Of a stretch of 64,000 nt of DNA, positions 48,561-58,800 are shown piece by piece. Within the stretch, counting starts at the first letter, position 1. Each line of letters begins with the position of its first letter. The position numbers and the translations under genes were made by a program. The notes beneath the pieces were generated by a model. That model was given only the letters and a program-made list of their open reading frames with translations. It made no database searches and was not told where the DNA came from. Source of the DNA: Batkoa obscura (lineage: Eukaryota > Entomophthoromycota > Entomophthoromycetes > Entomophthorales > Batkoaceae). Location of the stretch: assembly GCA_030770535.1 (NCBI GenBank), contig JASVEC010000030.1, positions 62,001 to 126,000 of the forward strand. Direction: 5' to 3'.

Positions 48561-49259
48561 TCAATACCACTTTTTCGATACAGCAGCAAAATAAGCCAAA
48601 TACTTAAAAACAATAGCAATAAATACAGCAATTAAATCCCAATATTTAGGTTGAGGAAATTGAAGCAAATAGGGCAAGCGCATATAAGCTGGGATTAAGC
48701 AGCCAAGATAAAAAACAAAAGTGGTACAATAGATATGCCTCTTCAAATTTTTTTTACGGATATAGTAGATAGCTCCTATCATAGCCCCAGTTTGAAATAA
48801 ACCACCGATAGATATGCCTACTGAAAAACTATTGATGCCAGAGTAACGCTCATTCCAGGTAGTTATTAGACCAAATAAAGTGCTAAAAAAAGTAGTTAAG
48901 AAGCAGAATTTCCCAAGAAATTTATGTAATTCTCGATAACGTGGACCCATACTTGGTACAAAGTACAAGTTGATAATACATTGAATTGTGATTGTAGTGC
49001 AAAAAACTAAATGGAAGAATAAGGCGGGACCGGTATTTTTGTCAAATAATAGGGGCGCACCTTTATATAAAGTAAACCATAAAGAGAGTAAGGAACTAAA
49101 TAACCAATAAATGTTAAATTGGCCCTCATATATACTTTTGTTCTTTGGATTTTTAGCTGATAATGTTTTTGAATTTGTAAACTTGGGCGAGGCTTCATTA
49201 TTCAAAATAATATTGGTATTTACAGAGGATTTATTAACTTGAGTAAGAATAGAAGACAT
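48561..49259 (-). CDS. DUF2306-like multispanning membrane protein
   Basis: A single exon, 232 residues. After a ~45-residue polar N-terminus there are six likely membrane helices, beginning at ~51 (WLFSSLLSLWFTLYKGAPLL), ~80, ~116, ~145, ~178 and ~206. The motif RELHKFLGKFCFLTTFFSTL after helix 2 and NLKRHIYCTTFVF before helix 5 match the HxxLG and later His pattern of DUF2306 predicted membrane proteins; the paired His residues could bind heme as in cytochrome-b561-like folds. Function is unknown in any fungus as far as I know. The heme suggestion is inference. Confidence 0.7.
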   Translation of the reverse strand: MSSILTQVNKSSVNTNIILNNEASPKFTNSKTLSAKNPKNKSIYEGQFNIYWLFSSLLSLWFTLYKGAPLLFDKNTGPALFFHLVFCTTITIQCIINLYFVPSMGPRYRELHKFLGKFCFLTTFFSTLFGLITTWNERYSGINSFSVGISIGGLFQTGAMIGAIYYIRKKNLKRHIYCTTFVFYLGCLIPAYMRLPYLLQFPQPKYWDLIAVFIAIVFKYLAYFAAVSKKWY

Positions 49260-49593
49260 ACTTTTTGATTTTCTAATTTTATTTTACAATACTTTATTGA
49301 GTTTATATACCTTGATTTAATCAGGCTCTTTGATCTTTTATTAGTGAAATAATCATTTGTTCTCTTAAAATTAAAATCAAAACTTTCACCGAAATACTAG
49401 TCTTTGATTTTTAAGTTTAATTTAGTTTTTATATTATTTTAAGCGAGGATAATCAATTTAAAAAGTTAAAAATAAACAAAGCTTTCTTAAAATAGTCTGT
49501 AAGCTTTAAAAAAGGTAATTGAGGGATAAAAATAACAGTAGTTACTATTTAATAAATCTTATTACCGTTTAAACTTATACTCATACTGGTAAA

Positions 49594-50050
49594 TATTGTT
49601 TGTTCATTTGAATCTTTTAGTAATATTTTAAAACTAGTTAGATTGTTGGTATCGAATTTATGACTGTAAATTTAAGAGAACTTTATTGATATAGCTTACT
49701 AAAGATCGATATATTGATTGATTGATGATATCTAAATGATATTCAAAAAGTATATTCTAATATTTAAACCGTAATATTTTAATATTTTAGAACATTAACT
49801 TCATTTAAACACTATTAATTAATTAAATAATATAGGGATGTTTTTTTGACTTCATCACTTTTTCGATTTTTTAAGTGCTATTTAAGCGAAAAGATTAGTA
49901 CTAAAATTCCTAAACAAAAAACACATCCCCGTATATTGGTTTATAGTAAACTATATTGATAAACTTCTCTTAAGTTTACAGTCATAAATTCGATACCAAC
50001 AATCTAACTAGTTTTAAAATATTACCAAAAGGTCCAAATGAGTAAACAAT
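49594..50050. repeat. Long inverted repeat flanking MITE copy 11
   Basis: Left arm 49594-49700 and right arm 49945-50050 are inverted copies with about 11 mismatches in 106 positions; the inner stretch around TAGATTGTTGGTATCGAATT is perfect. The 244-bp spacer holds 132 bp of unique sequence, MITE copy 11 and 11 bp. The arms do not resemble those of the 45.2-kb palindrome. Confidence 0.9.
49833..49935 (-). mobile_element. ~100-bp MITE, copy 11, in palindrome spacer
   Basis: TAGGGATGTTTTTTTGACTT ... AGTGCTATTTAAGCGAAAAG ... AACACATCCCCGTA. Confidence 0.88.
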
Positions 50051-50587
50051 GTCTATTAGCGTGACTATACCATAGTTTAATATCTGTTTATGACTTATCA
50101 ATAAATAACTTTCCGAATTGCATCTCAAATACTTGTTATGATTTCCTTTTTAGTCAAATTGCGATTAGATTTACAAATATATAACATGAAGGTTGATGAA
50201 TAGTTCTAAGCAAATACTTGTTACATTTGCAAAAAAAGCTTGAAAGCATATAATTTAAAAGTTTTATTGTTAAACCGTAAAAAGAACGAGGTAAAAAATC
50301 TAAAAGACTTGGTTATCGTCATTTGTAGTCAAAATTCAATAAAATTGAATAAATTAAAAATATAAATAGAATAAAAGTAAACGAGTCTAATTTAAAAGTA
50401 ATCTATTTTATATAAAAATGACCTACTTTTAAGGTTCTTGGATCTATATTTAAAATGTCAAGTAAATGTATTTGCTTTTTAATGCGCTGAAATGATTTTG
50501 ACTATTTCATTTTGGAATGTTTTTCCAGCTTATTGATATAAGAGCACAAATATTATGAGAAATTGATATTGAATTATCTTTCTAAAT

Positions 50588-50690
50588 ATAGGGCTATATT
50601 TTTGTTTAAGAATTTTACTAACAATCTTTCCGCTCAAATAACGCTCAAAAAAATGAAAGAAGTAATGAAATCAATAAAAAAATCCTCATA
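50588..50690 (+). mobile_element. ~100-bp MITE, copy 12, abutting F-box fragment
   Basis: TAGGGCTATATTTTTGTTTA ... CCGCTCAAATAACGCTCAAA ... AAAATCCTCATA. The F-box fragment begins at the next base. Confidence 0.85.
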
Positions 50691-50890
50691 TGCTTCATTA
50701 GCACTCCTTTTTCTTTAATCAACTTTTCTTGGTAGCGTTGATATTGATGATATTCTTTTTGATTATAAGTTGAATAAACTAGATTAAATCCAACTACTTT
50801 ATTAATAATTTCAAATAACTATTTATTTAGAAATCGATACTCAAGTAACTTAATTAGATTGCATAATTCAAATATTTTAAGAAAATAAAA
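50691..50890 (-). pseudogene. N-terminal fragment of an F-box family gene
   Basis: The minus strand reads NLVYSTYNQKEYHQYQRYQE followed by KLIKEKGVLMK, closely matching residues ~45-80 of the intact paralogues (NLSYSVYNQEEFQQYRYYQE, KFIEENGILMK). Upstream of it, degenerate codons still match the post-F-box segment (RVI..L.. SKYL). It ends abruptly at the MITE at 50690 and the rest of the gene is absent. It is a dead relic of the array, in the same orientation as its neighbours. Confidence 0.8.
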
Positions 50891-51013
50891 GATAACTGTT
50901 CAAATATTATTGTCATTTGGCTTTAAAATAAAGTAAATTAAGGAATTTTTTTAGGATTTAAATGCTTTTATCTTAAGTTAAAGGATAAAGTAACAAAAAT
51001 AAAATGGAAAATA

Positions 51014-51111
51014 ACGGGATGTTTTTTTGGCTTCAATACTTTCTCCGTTTTTAAGCGCCATTTGAGCAGAAAGATTATTAGTAAGGTTCTTAAACATAAT
51101 ACATTCCTATA
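51014..51111 (-). mobile_element. ~100-bp MITE, copy 13
   Basis: CGGGATGTTTTTTTGGCTTC ... AGCGCCATTTGAGCAGAAAG ... ATAATACATTCCTATA. Confidence 0.85.
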
Positions 51112-51345
51112 AGCTATTATTGGTTAAAGTGAAGCAAACTAGATTTATGAGTTTAATTTCAAACTAGCTTTTAAACATTTAGAATTACAAATTTTAAAAA
51201 TAAAATATAAATAATAAGTTACAACTATTTATATTAAAAATACTTTTGTTTTTGATAATTAATTAAAACTCAATTATCTTAACATACAAACAATTTTTAT
51301 AATATTTTTATTACTTAGATAGAAAAACAAATACTTATTATAAAT

Positions 51346-51437
51346 ATTAAAGTTTGAGAATTCTACTAATAAAATTTCCGCTCAAATAGTGCTTAAAGGA
51401 TGAAAAAAGTAATGAGGCCAAAAAAAATATCCCGTTA
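51346..51437 (+). mobile_element. ~100-bp MITE, copy 14, left end degraded
   Basis: AAAGTTTGAGAATTCTACTA ... TTTCCGCTCAAATAGTGCTT ... AAAAAATATCCCGTTA; the first ~10 bases no longer match. Confidence 0.78.
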
Positions 51438-51579
51438 CATTAGCTATAAAAAGCAATAAAAATAAATATAGATTAATTCTGTATTCAATAATATAAAGTT
51501 TATTATTTAATAGTTACAGTTAAAAGTAATTCTGTGAAATCTGGTATTCAGTAATTGAAGTCAAAAGTAGCTATTCCCG

Positions 51580-52170
51580 GTTGACTATGCTGTAAGCCAA
51601 AAGGTCTTAGTTTATTTGACTAATATAGACTTGAATTATGAAGAATAACACGTAATATGCTGTAAATTATGTGAGGCAGATATAATAAATGGCACTACTG
51701 TAAAATCTACGTAAAACACTATTAAGAAAATTTAGTGGCTTTGTTAAATGTACGAGATATCAGGGAATAATTCAGTTAAAAAGCCTTGAGCTACTATGTT
51801 CTAAGATCTCTTTTGTACTCTGAAAAATACAAATATCAAAACAAGAAGATAATATTCTTTGGGATGAAGATAGAAATCCTCATATCAAATCAAACTAAGA
51901 ACATGGGATTGATTTTCTCTGAGCTCGAGAACACAACAGCTTAGGCGATTGTTATGTTATGATCAATAATGGAGCTGAAAAAACGATATTTCACAGTTCT
52001 TGCTTAACCAACTGACTGTAAATCAAAAAAATCTTAGCTTGTATAACTAAGATAGACTCAAATTAACAAAAATAGTATGTAATAAGATACAAACTATATA
52101 AAATAGATATTATTATTATAAAATTTAATAGCTTCATCAAAAGACATAATATTAAGAAATAGTTTAAAAA
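51580..52170. repeat. Imperfect direct repeat of ~160-180 bp, possible tRNA-like SINE relics
   Basis: Two stretches in the same orientation (51580-51765 and 52005-52170) share CTGTAAGCCAAAAGGTCTTA / CTGTAAATCAAAAAAATCTT, then ATAGACTTGAATTATGAAGA / ATAGACTCAAATTAACAAAA, and later AATTTAGTGGCTTTGTTAAA / AATTTAATAGCTTCATCAAA. The CTGTAA block followed by a ACTTGAATT-like box resembles a tRNA anticodon arm plus B-box, and TTCAGTTAAAAAGCCTTGAG at 51771 resembles an A-box region. A tRNA-derived SINE is possible but not shown. Confidence 0.45.
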
Positions 52171-52364
52171 AATTTCATTTATTAGAAAGTCTTTTTTATA
52201 TTTTAATTAGATGGTTATACATAAAAAACACAAAAACTATTTTTTATTGTAATTGCTAAATATAAAAATAAAATAAAGAACAATATTTTCATAATTAAGT
52301 AGTATAAATTTTCATACCAAATCTAAATAAAAAACTCTAAATTAATTATACACGAATTTAAAAA

Positions 52365-52467
52365 TATGGGGATGTATTTTTGTGTTTAAGAATTTTACTA
52401 ACTAATTTCCCACTTAAATAGCACTTAAAAGATGGAAAAAGTGAAGCCAAAAAAAACATCCTCATAT
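52365..52467 (+). mobile_element. ~100-bp MITE, copy 15
   Basis: Near-consensus left end TATGGGGATGTATTTTTGTG, core CACTTAAATAGCACTTAAAA, right end AAAACATCCTCATA. Confidence 0.92.
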
Positions 52468-52604
52468 AGTAATCTTTAATGACAGAATTATTTGAAGTTA
52501 AGTTATTATATAAATCGTAATCAAACTAATCATAAAGCTGGAATTAACTTTTTAAATAATTTAAATAGTTATCATATTACAATCAATTATAAAACTAGTA
52601 AAGC

Positions 52605-52935
52605 AATACTTTTATTCAATATTTAATATCTTATTTTCGATAATACTAATATTAATGTTTTTTTGATTACAAATTAAATAAGATTAAATTATTTACTATT
52701 TGAGAGTGTTTTTTTGACTTCATTATTTTTTCTATTTTTTAAGCGCTATTTAAGCGAAAAATTTGTTAGTAAAATTCTTAAACACAAAAATATATCCCCA
52801 TTTATATATCTATTGTACTAAATATAAAAAACAAATTAAACAAGCTATTATTTTTAATTAATAAATTAGAATCGAAATACTTTTACCCTATAATTACTGG
52901 AAAAAGCATTGATTATAGCTAGTTTTTTTATGTTT
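52605..52935. repeat. Degenerate palindrome around MITE copy 16
   Basis: Left flank ATAAAACTAGTAAAGCAATA ... TTTTCGATAATACTAATATT is matched in inverse orientation on the right by AGCATTGATTATAGCTAGTT and AATAAATTAGAATCGAAATA. The identity is low (roughly two thirds), but the blocks are in the correct mirrored order. Confidence 0.5.
52697..52802 (-). mobile_element. ~100-bp MITE, copy 16
   Basis: TTTGAGAGTGTTTTTTTGAC ... AGCGCTATTTAAGCGAAAAA ... AAATATATCCCCA. Confidence 0.9.
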
Positions 52936-52958
52936 TAAAATTTTGTTTATAACTAATA

Positions 52959-53056
52959 TATGGGGATGTATTTTTTAAAAATTTTACTAACAATTTTTCC
53001 ACTTAAATAATACTTAAAAAATCGAAAAAGTGATGAAGCCAAAAATATCCCCATAT
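52959..53056 (+). mobile_element. ~100-bp MITE, copy 17
   Basis: TATGGGGATGTATTTTTTAA ... CCACTTAAATAATACTTAAA ... AAATATCCCCATA; both termini well kept. Confidence 0.92.
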
Positions 53057-53249
53057 TATTCACAAGTTTTTTAAAGTCTTTCAAATAAATTTATTTTAAT
53101 TTATTTTTATTATAATCCTTGCACTTAGTAGATTATTGAATTTATATTAGAAAATTTTAAACAAGTTTTGAAATTATCTCCAAGTGGCTGATATTCATAA
53201 AAATTATAGTTATAAAAATTAGCTGTTGAAAAAATATTAATCTATAATA

Positions 53250-53347
53250 TACGAATGTTTGGTTTTATCACTTTTTCCATTTTTTAAGCGTTATTTAAGT
53301 GGGAAAACTGCTAATAAAATTCTTAAGCAAAAAAATACATCCTCATA
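53250..53347 (-). mobile_element. ~100-bp MITE, copy 18
   Basis: TACGAATGTTTGGTTTTATC ... AGCGTTATTTAAGTGGGAAA ... AAATACATCCTCATA. Confidence 0.9.
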
Positions 53348-53756
53348 TATATATTATATAATTCATAAAAACACAATAGTAATGCATTATAAAGACACTT
53401 TGAATTTAAGATGTAGAAAACATAATTTAAAACAAATTTATTAAATGACTAAAAAGTGCTTTATCATAAGTATAGTTTACAAATATTACAATTTGTTATA
53501 TAAACAAAAAATGCAAAACTAAAATTTATATTTCTGTTTAAACTATATTTATCAGCATAATCAAGATGAAGTACTTGGAGGTTTAGAAATAAGAATAAAG
53601 GGTTTGGAATCCTGTTGTATCTGTTAAAAAATTGCTAAATTCGATGTTTTATGAATTTACTTTATATTGAACTATACTCCCCATTGAACTTTTGCAACTA
53701 TTTACTTGAAACCTATTAAGTACACTACTATAAAAGTCTAAATACTCAATAAAGAT

Positions 53757-53858
53757 CTAAGGACCTTTTTTTGGTTTCATCACTTTTTCCATTCTTAAAG
53801 CGCTATTTAACTGGAAAAGTTGCTAGTAAAATTCTTAAACAAAAAATACATCTCCATA
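53757..53858 (-). mobile_element. ~100-bp MITE, copy 19, head of a tandem pair
   Basis: TAAGGACCTTTTTTTGGTTT ... AGCGCTATTTAACTGGAAAA ... AAATACATCTCCATA. It shares its right-hand TA with copy 20. Confidence 0.9.
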
Positions 53859-53961
53859 TGGGAGTGTTTTTTTTGACTTCATCATTTTTTCCATTTTTTA
53901 AGCACTATTTAAGCGGAAAATTCGTTAGTAAAATTCTTAAACACAAAAATACATCCCCATA
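53857..53961 (-). mobile_element. ~100-bp MITE, copy 20, tandem with copy 19
   Basis: TATGGGAGTGTTTTTTTTGA ... AGCACTATTTAAGCGGAAAA ... AAATACATCCCCATA. It directly abuts copy 19, same orientation, and ends about 40 bp before the broken F-box gene. Confidence 0.92.
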
Positions 53962-54002
53962 TATTGAATGTATAACAATAAAGAAATTGGATGTAATAGT
54001 CC

Positions 54003-54866
54003 TTAAGAAAATCGAGTAATAATAAACATCTTCTTTAGTAGTGATAATTTTAAAAAATCACTATTGATTTGACATTTTAAATTGAAATGACTTAACATAA
54101 AAATATTGGTTTTTATCGTTAAACTGGTGTTATCTTCAGCTATATCACTATCAAAATATTCGACATTAAAATTATGACCAAGTCTTTTTTTAATGATTAG
54201 CTGGAAATTGGAAATAAACTTTAAATTCAGGCTATTTCTGGTAGTAGCAGCAGTATAATTATCAGTTTCTAAAAATAACACTTTGAAACTATTGAACTTT
54301 GTTAATCAAAGTTAATTTCTCACAGTTTGAAGCAGTATAAGAAAGTAATTTCAAAGACTTTAATTTGTTCAGACTTATATATCTAACAATATTTCTAATA
54401 AATATATAACCCCTTCGTATTCAAACACTTCAACCTGATTTAAAGAACCTAAAAATATATTTAATAATGATGGAAAGTTACTTAATTTTAAAATTAATTT
54501 TTTTAACCTTGACAGTTCCAATTCTAGTGACTCAAATTTCATATCAATTTCATTACCAGGCGTAGTTACGTACTCTATTGATTTTATATTTGGACAATAA
54601 TTCAAATAGTTGATGATTGTACTGTTTATATTGATATGTCTCATGAGTTGGCCATTTTCTTTGATAAACTTCAACTGATAGTACCAGTATTTATCAAATC
54701 CTTCTTGATTATAGACTGAGAAAGTTAAGTTGTACTTGATAACTCTACTAACAATTCCAAATAAATATTTACTTAAAAAGCGGTACTTAAAGAGCTCAAA
54801 TGGATCTGATAGTTTGAAGATTCTCTCTAATAAAAGATCTGGTAGTAAATCGAATTTCAGTGGCAT
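54003..54866 (-). pseudogene. Broken F-box family gene (array member 1)
   Basis: The N-terminal 160 codons from ATG 54866 are intact: MPLKFDLLPDLLLERIFKLS, then the F-box tail and SVYNQEGFDKYWYYQLKFI, up to SLNQVEVFEYEG. The frame then shifts and stops near 54375. A further matching piece in another frame (54003-54281) reads SNFQLIIKKRLGHNFNVEYF and later CQINSDFLKLSLLKKMFI, with some internal sequence missing relative to the paralogues. The last ~150 residues are absent, ending near the MITE pair. It still could express a truncated F-box-only protein of 163 residues. Same strand and order as the intact copies. Confidence 0.85.
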
Positions 54867-56238
54867 CTTTGGGTAAAATGAGAATATTAGGAATTAAAAG
54901 CGGGTCCTTTGTGTAGATTTATATGCCTTTGATTCATGATATCATTTTTTTAGTTTAGTTTAGTTTATTATAAAAAGTTAATAAATATCATACGAATTTG
55001 ATTAAACAATGGTAAATACCAATTATTATTAATCAAGTTATGATAAAGATCAATCACTATAAGATCAATCATGATAAAATTATGATAAGCATCAAAAATC
55101 AAACAATATCAAGTAAATAATAATAGGTAATCATTATTAAGCAGGTAACTATAAAAACTTTTATTAATGATCAATCATTAAGGATTTCATTTATTGAGTT
55201 TTAGATAAAGGAATTGGCTTCTGTCACTTCTAGTTTGTCAAATAATTCCGAAATAAGATGGACTTTATGATAAAATAAGCTAAGGTCGATTTACGCTTTA
55301 TTATTATTAGCATATAATTTTATAATAAATGCAAGTCTATAAAAACAAGCATAACTAAGATATTGCTTAAAGCTACAAACCATATGTTACAACTATAGCT
55401 TTAGCTTAATTTTATTTCTCTCATAGCAATAAAATCGAGTACTGTCAAATTCAATAACAATATGCGAGTGTTTAGAGAAGGCTTTTAAGGTATTAATCAT
55501 TAGGTCACTAGTATATTAGTCACTTTTTTATTATGAATGGTTTTATTGATTTGAAATTCCAATATTCATAACTATGGCATCAATTTCCCCAAAGTTTAAT
55601 TAATTCTATGCCTATGTTTAAACTAATAGTAATATTACATTCAGTACTTATCCTTATTTTAGGCTTCCTATAAAATTTCAAATATTCTTTGAGTTATTTA
55701 AAGCAATGGCTTTCGCTTTAGCATGTTTTTTAATATTAAATATTATTTTTTTAGTTTTCTTTCTTTTGCTTACAAACAGTTATATAAAATTATTTTAGTA
55801 TACCCCTTAAGTCTAAATGTTAAGTCAGAATCCACCTATTTTATAGTCTTACTCTCATTTTAATATCGTCTCTTTTTTCAATACTATGTAAAAACCTCAA
55901 ATATTATTTGCAGTCAACCTTAATCATTTCATTAAGTCTTAATTTAATATTAACTGATAATGAACACAACTATAATTTTATTACTATTGGTTCAATGAGA
56001 AAATATTTCCTTTATTTAGAATTAAATAGTTTTTTCTATAAGTAGTAATCTGATTTTTGAAAAGCTTTTATCAAAGTTTAGAAAATATTAAGTAAAGATT
56101 ATAATTAAAGTAAGTTATATAATAGTATAAAAGTAGAATTAAAGATTATTATATCAGTTTAGACATTTAAAAAAGACAATCAGAACGTAAAAAATGAGGA
56201 CAAATGTTTTATTGAGCTAATAATAATCCAATGTTAAT
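54867..56238. other. Intergenic between F-box copies
   Basis: 1.4 kb, AT-rich, with short direct repeats such as ATCAATCACTATAAGATCAA near 55.05 kb. There is no MITE copy and no other gene. It includes the presumed promoter of array member 1. Confidence 0.5.
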
Positions 56239-57567
56239 TTATTGTTGCCATATCCAATCTATCATTGTATTATGTCTTAAATGGTGATGAAACTCTGAAT
56301 CTCTGTAATAAATAGATATAATGAGTAATAGAGGGGTAGTAAGAGTAAGCCCAATTTTTGAGCCCGGGGTTGGACCCATCAGGTTAATACCTTTAATTTG
56401 AAGTACCTTAAGGTTTGGGAACAGATATAAAAGATTAGTAAATGCCTTATATTCAATACTAAAATCACTGATTTTAATTTGTTTTATAAATCTACATTGT
56501 ATTGACTTATATTTTTGATTATACGCTTTGCTATTATTTAGGTCGAGTTCAGTAAACATAACTTTATCAGAATTTAAAGGATTAATATGAATACTTTGAA
56601 TATGTGGTACTAAAGAAATTGAACGTAGCAGTTCTTTTGATAAGCCAGCAATATGTATTTTCTTTAAATTAGATAATTTCAAAAAATCATAACTAATTCC
56701 GCACCTTGGATCAAAGCGACCTAATGTATTAATATTGCTACCTTCAATTAACTTTAACTTCTCTTCTTTGTAATCATTTTCAAAATAAGCACCCATGGCG
56801 TCCACTAATTTTATGCTATTAAATTTATAAAGGTTGCCAAAATATTTAATTTCAGAATAATTACAAAAACCTTTTTCAATTTCTAACTTTAAGTTAGTAA
56901 TAAAATCAATATTTGAATTAACTTGAGTAGGATCAATAAGTGAAATACCTGACTTTAGCTGCAATACTTCTAACTTACTAAATTCTGTTTTAATAGTATC
57001 CAATCCGTTATAATCCAAATGGTCATAAGAATGTATTTTCAGTGATTTTAAACAATCTGGATTTAAATAGTCTATAATGTCTTTAATAACTATGTTGTTT
57101 CCTTCATACTTAAATATTTCTATTTGATTTAAATGACCTTTAAATATATTTAATAATTCTGAACTTCCTTTCAATTCTAAATCCAACCTTTTCAATCTTA
57201 ACAATTTTAACTCTATCAACTGCAATCCCATATCAATATTAATATCAGTATCATAATAGTCTTTATCTTCAAACTTGATCGATTTTAAGTTTGGACAATA
57301 ATGTAAATAATTAATGGTTTTTTTACCTATATTAATATGCTTCATTAGTTTTCCATTTTGTTTAATAAACTTTGCTTGATAATGTTGAAGCTTATAAAAC
57401 TTCTTTTCATTGTAAATTGAATAAGTTAAGTTAGATTCGATAGCTCTATTTACAATTCCGAATAAATGTTTACTCAAATAACGTAACTCAAACAGCTCCA
57501 CTGGATCCAATAACTCAAAAATTTCCTCTAGTAAAAGATCAGATAATAAATCGAAGCTCAATGACAT
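56239..57567 (-). CDS. F-box/leucine-rich protein (array member 2)
   Basis: A single exon, 442 residues. The start is ATG 57567 (MSLSFDLLSDLLLEEIFELL), because the frame upstream has no ATG and paralogues start there. Residues 5-45 form an F-box (LLSDLLLEEIFELLDPVELF). The rest is a run of irregular leucine-rich units (LHYCPNLKSIKFE, LKLLRLKRLDLELK, LKSLKIHSYDHL, FPNLKVLQIKGI). It would act as a substrate adaptor of an SCF ubiquitin ligase, the F-box binding Skp1 and the LRR-like part binding targets. Lysine, asparagine and isoleucine are very frequent, in line with AT-rich coding. Intronless, unlike most neighbours. Confidence 0.88.
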   Translation of the reverse strand: MSLSFDLLSDLLLEEIFELLDPVELFELRYLSKHLFGIVNRAIESNLTYSIYNEKKFYKLQHYQAKFIKQNGKLMKHINIGKKTINYLHYCPNLKSIKFEDKDYYDTDINIDMGLQLIELKLLRLKRLDLELKGSSELLNIFKGHLNQIEIFKYEGNNIVIKDIIDYLNPDCLKSLKIHSYDHLDYNGLDTIKTEFSKLEVLQLKSGISLIDPTQVNSNIDFITNLKLEIEKGFCNYSEIKYFGNLYKFNSIKLVDAMGAYFENDYKEEKLKLIEGSNINTLGRFDPRCGISYDFLKLSNLKKIHIAGLSKELLRSISLVPHIQSIHINPLNSDKVMFTELDLNNSKAYNQKYKSIQCRFIKQIKISDFSIEYKAFTNLLYLFPNLKVLQIKGINLMGPTPGSKIGLTLTTPLLLIISIYYRDSEFHHHLRHNTMIDWIWQQ

Positions 57568-58393
57568 TTGGTAGGAAATAAAAATAAAAATAAAAGGCAA
57601 AAAAGATCCGCTTGTTTATAAATCACAATATGATCTTCAAAATAGCATTGGCATGATATCAAGAAAGTACAAAGCCAAGTGTCACACTAATCAAAAGTAT
57701 AAGGTTATTTCCAAAGAAGTTCTGCTTTTGGGCAAATCTACTTGCGTAAGGGTGTAGAATTGCTACAGTCGATTTTTTTTACACTAAAAGAATTTCGCTT
57801 TTAGATATAAAAGATGTTTCTGTTGAAGCTAATAATGTTTCTATTTTTGCTCGAGAGAAGGAGGTTACTTTGGACACGACTTTATAAGTCAAAATATAGA
57901 ATTATTTTTGTAAAACTAGTTGCAAAGATTTACAAAGATTTATTTTAAAAGCGTTTTATATAGTTTAGTTAGGATCTCCAGATTAAGAAAAATAAATTTA
58001 TCATTAAACTTGTAATTTATAAATAATAATAAAAACAAAGGATGTAGTACTTTTAATAAACAATAAGCAATTTGTAAAGTTTAATTTACAATCTTCCTGT
58101 ATTTAATAACTGCTTGCATATCTTAAGTTACAGTTTTTGCAATTTTAGTATCTTTATTAAAAAGATCCCAATAACTATTAAATTTTTTTTGACTAGATTT
58201 AACCATAGGCTAAAATTGAAAATGATGGTAAATTTATAATATAATAACATAAAATATTAAAGAAAATCTTTGAGGCATGTGTGTTTCAATATTAAAATTT
58301 ATTCAAAATGTTTTTAAATGTATTAAATAGCATTAATCTGATAAAAATATAAATAGTAACAAGATTCATAAAGATAGTAATAAAAACTAAACG

Positions 58394-58491
58394 TATGGGT
58401 TTTTTTTGACTTCATTACTTTCCATCTTTTAAGCGCTGTTAAGTGGAAAGATTGTTAGTAAATTCTTAAATACCAAAATACATCCCCAAAT
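58394..58491 (-). mobile_element. ~100-bp MITE, copy 21
   Basis: TATGGGTTTTTTTTGACTTC ... AAGCGCTGTTAAGTGGAAAG ... AAATACATCCCCAAATA. Confidence 0.9.
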
Positions 58492-58534
58492 ATAAAGATA
58501 AGAAATTATATACTAATTTTAAAAACTAGCATTA

Positions 58535-58800
58535 TCATTTATATAATATTTTGTATATTTTATGTTATCTATTAATAAAGTGTGTTTAATATTGTTTTAT
58601 AGTTTGATTATTTTCAATCTTTTTTCCTTTCAAACTTGAGATTTACTTAAAAAATACACGTATTTTTTGAATTGTATTTTGTATAAACTACTTAGTATAA
58701 AAAATAAAGTATGTTTTAAGTTAAATAAAATACAATTTATATCCAAATTGATGATTCCACAAAAAACTGTAAAATAAATCACACTTTATATAAGAAATAC
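58535..58800. repeat. Degenerate inverted repeat without MITE core
   Basis: AATAAAGTGTGTTTAATATT on the left is mirrored by AAATAAATCACACTTTATAT on the right, and AATTGTATTTTGTATAAAC by TTAAATAAAATACAATTTAT further in. Identity is moderate; it may be an old palindromic element. Confidence 0.45.

Larger units (their letters stand above)
49260..54002. other. Repeat-rich region without intact genes
   Basis: 4.7 kb with ten MITE copies (11-20), a near-perfect ~106-bp inverted repeat (49594-50050), an F-box gene fragment (50691-50890), an imperfect direct repeat (51580-52170) and a degenerate palindrome around copy 16. The rest is AT-rich filler. This is the highest repeat density of the window and borders the F-box array. 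Confidence 0.7.

Noticed and set aside
53259-54019. Two plus-strand open frames of 61 and 82 codons with similar sequences
   Set aside because: Both are readings of MITE copies 18-20; the similarity is repeat similarity, not a gene family.
58394-58800. MITE copy 21 at the centre of a palindrome
   Set aside because: The inverted repeat seen here (58535-58800) lies beside the MITE, not around it, so it is not counted as support for the palindrome finding.
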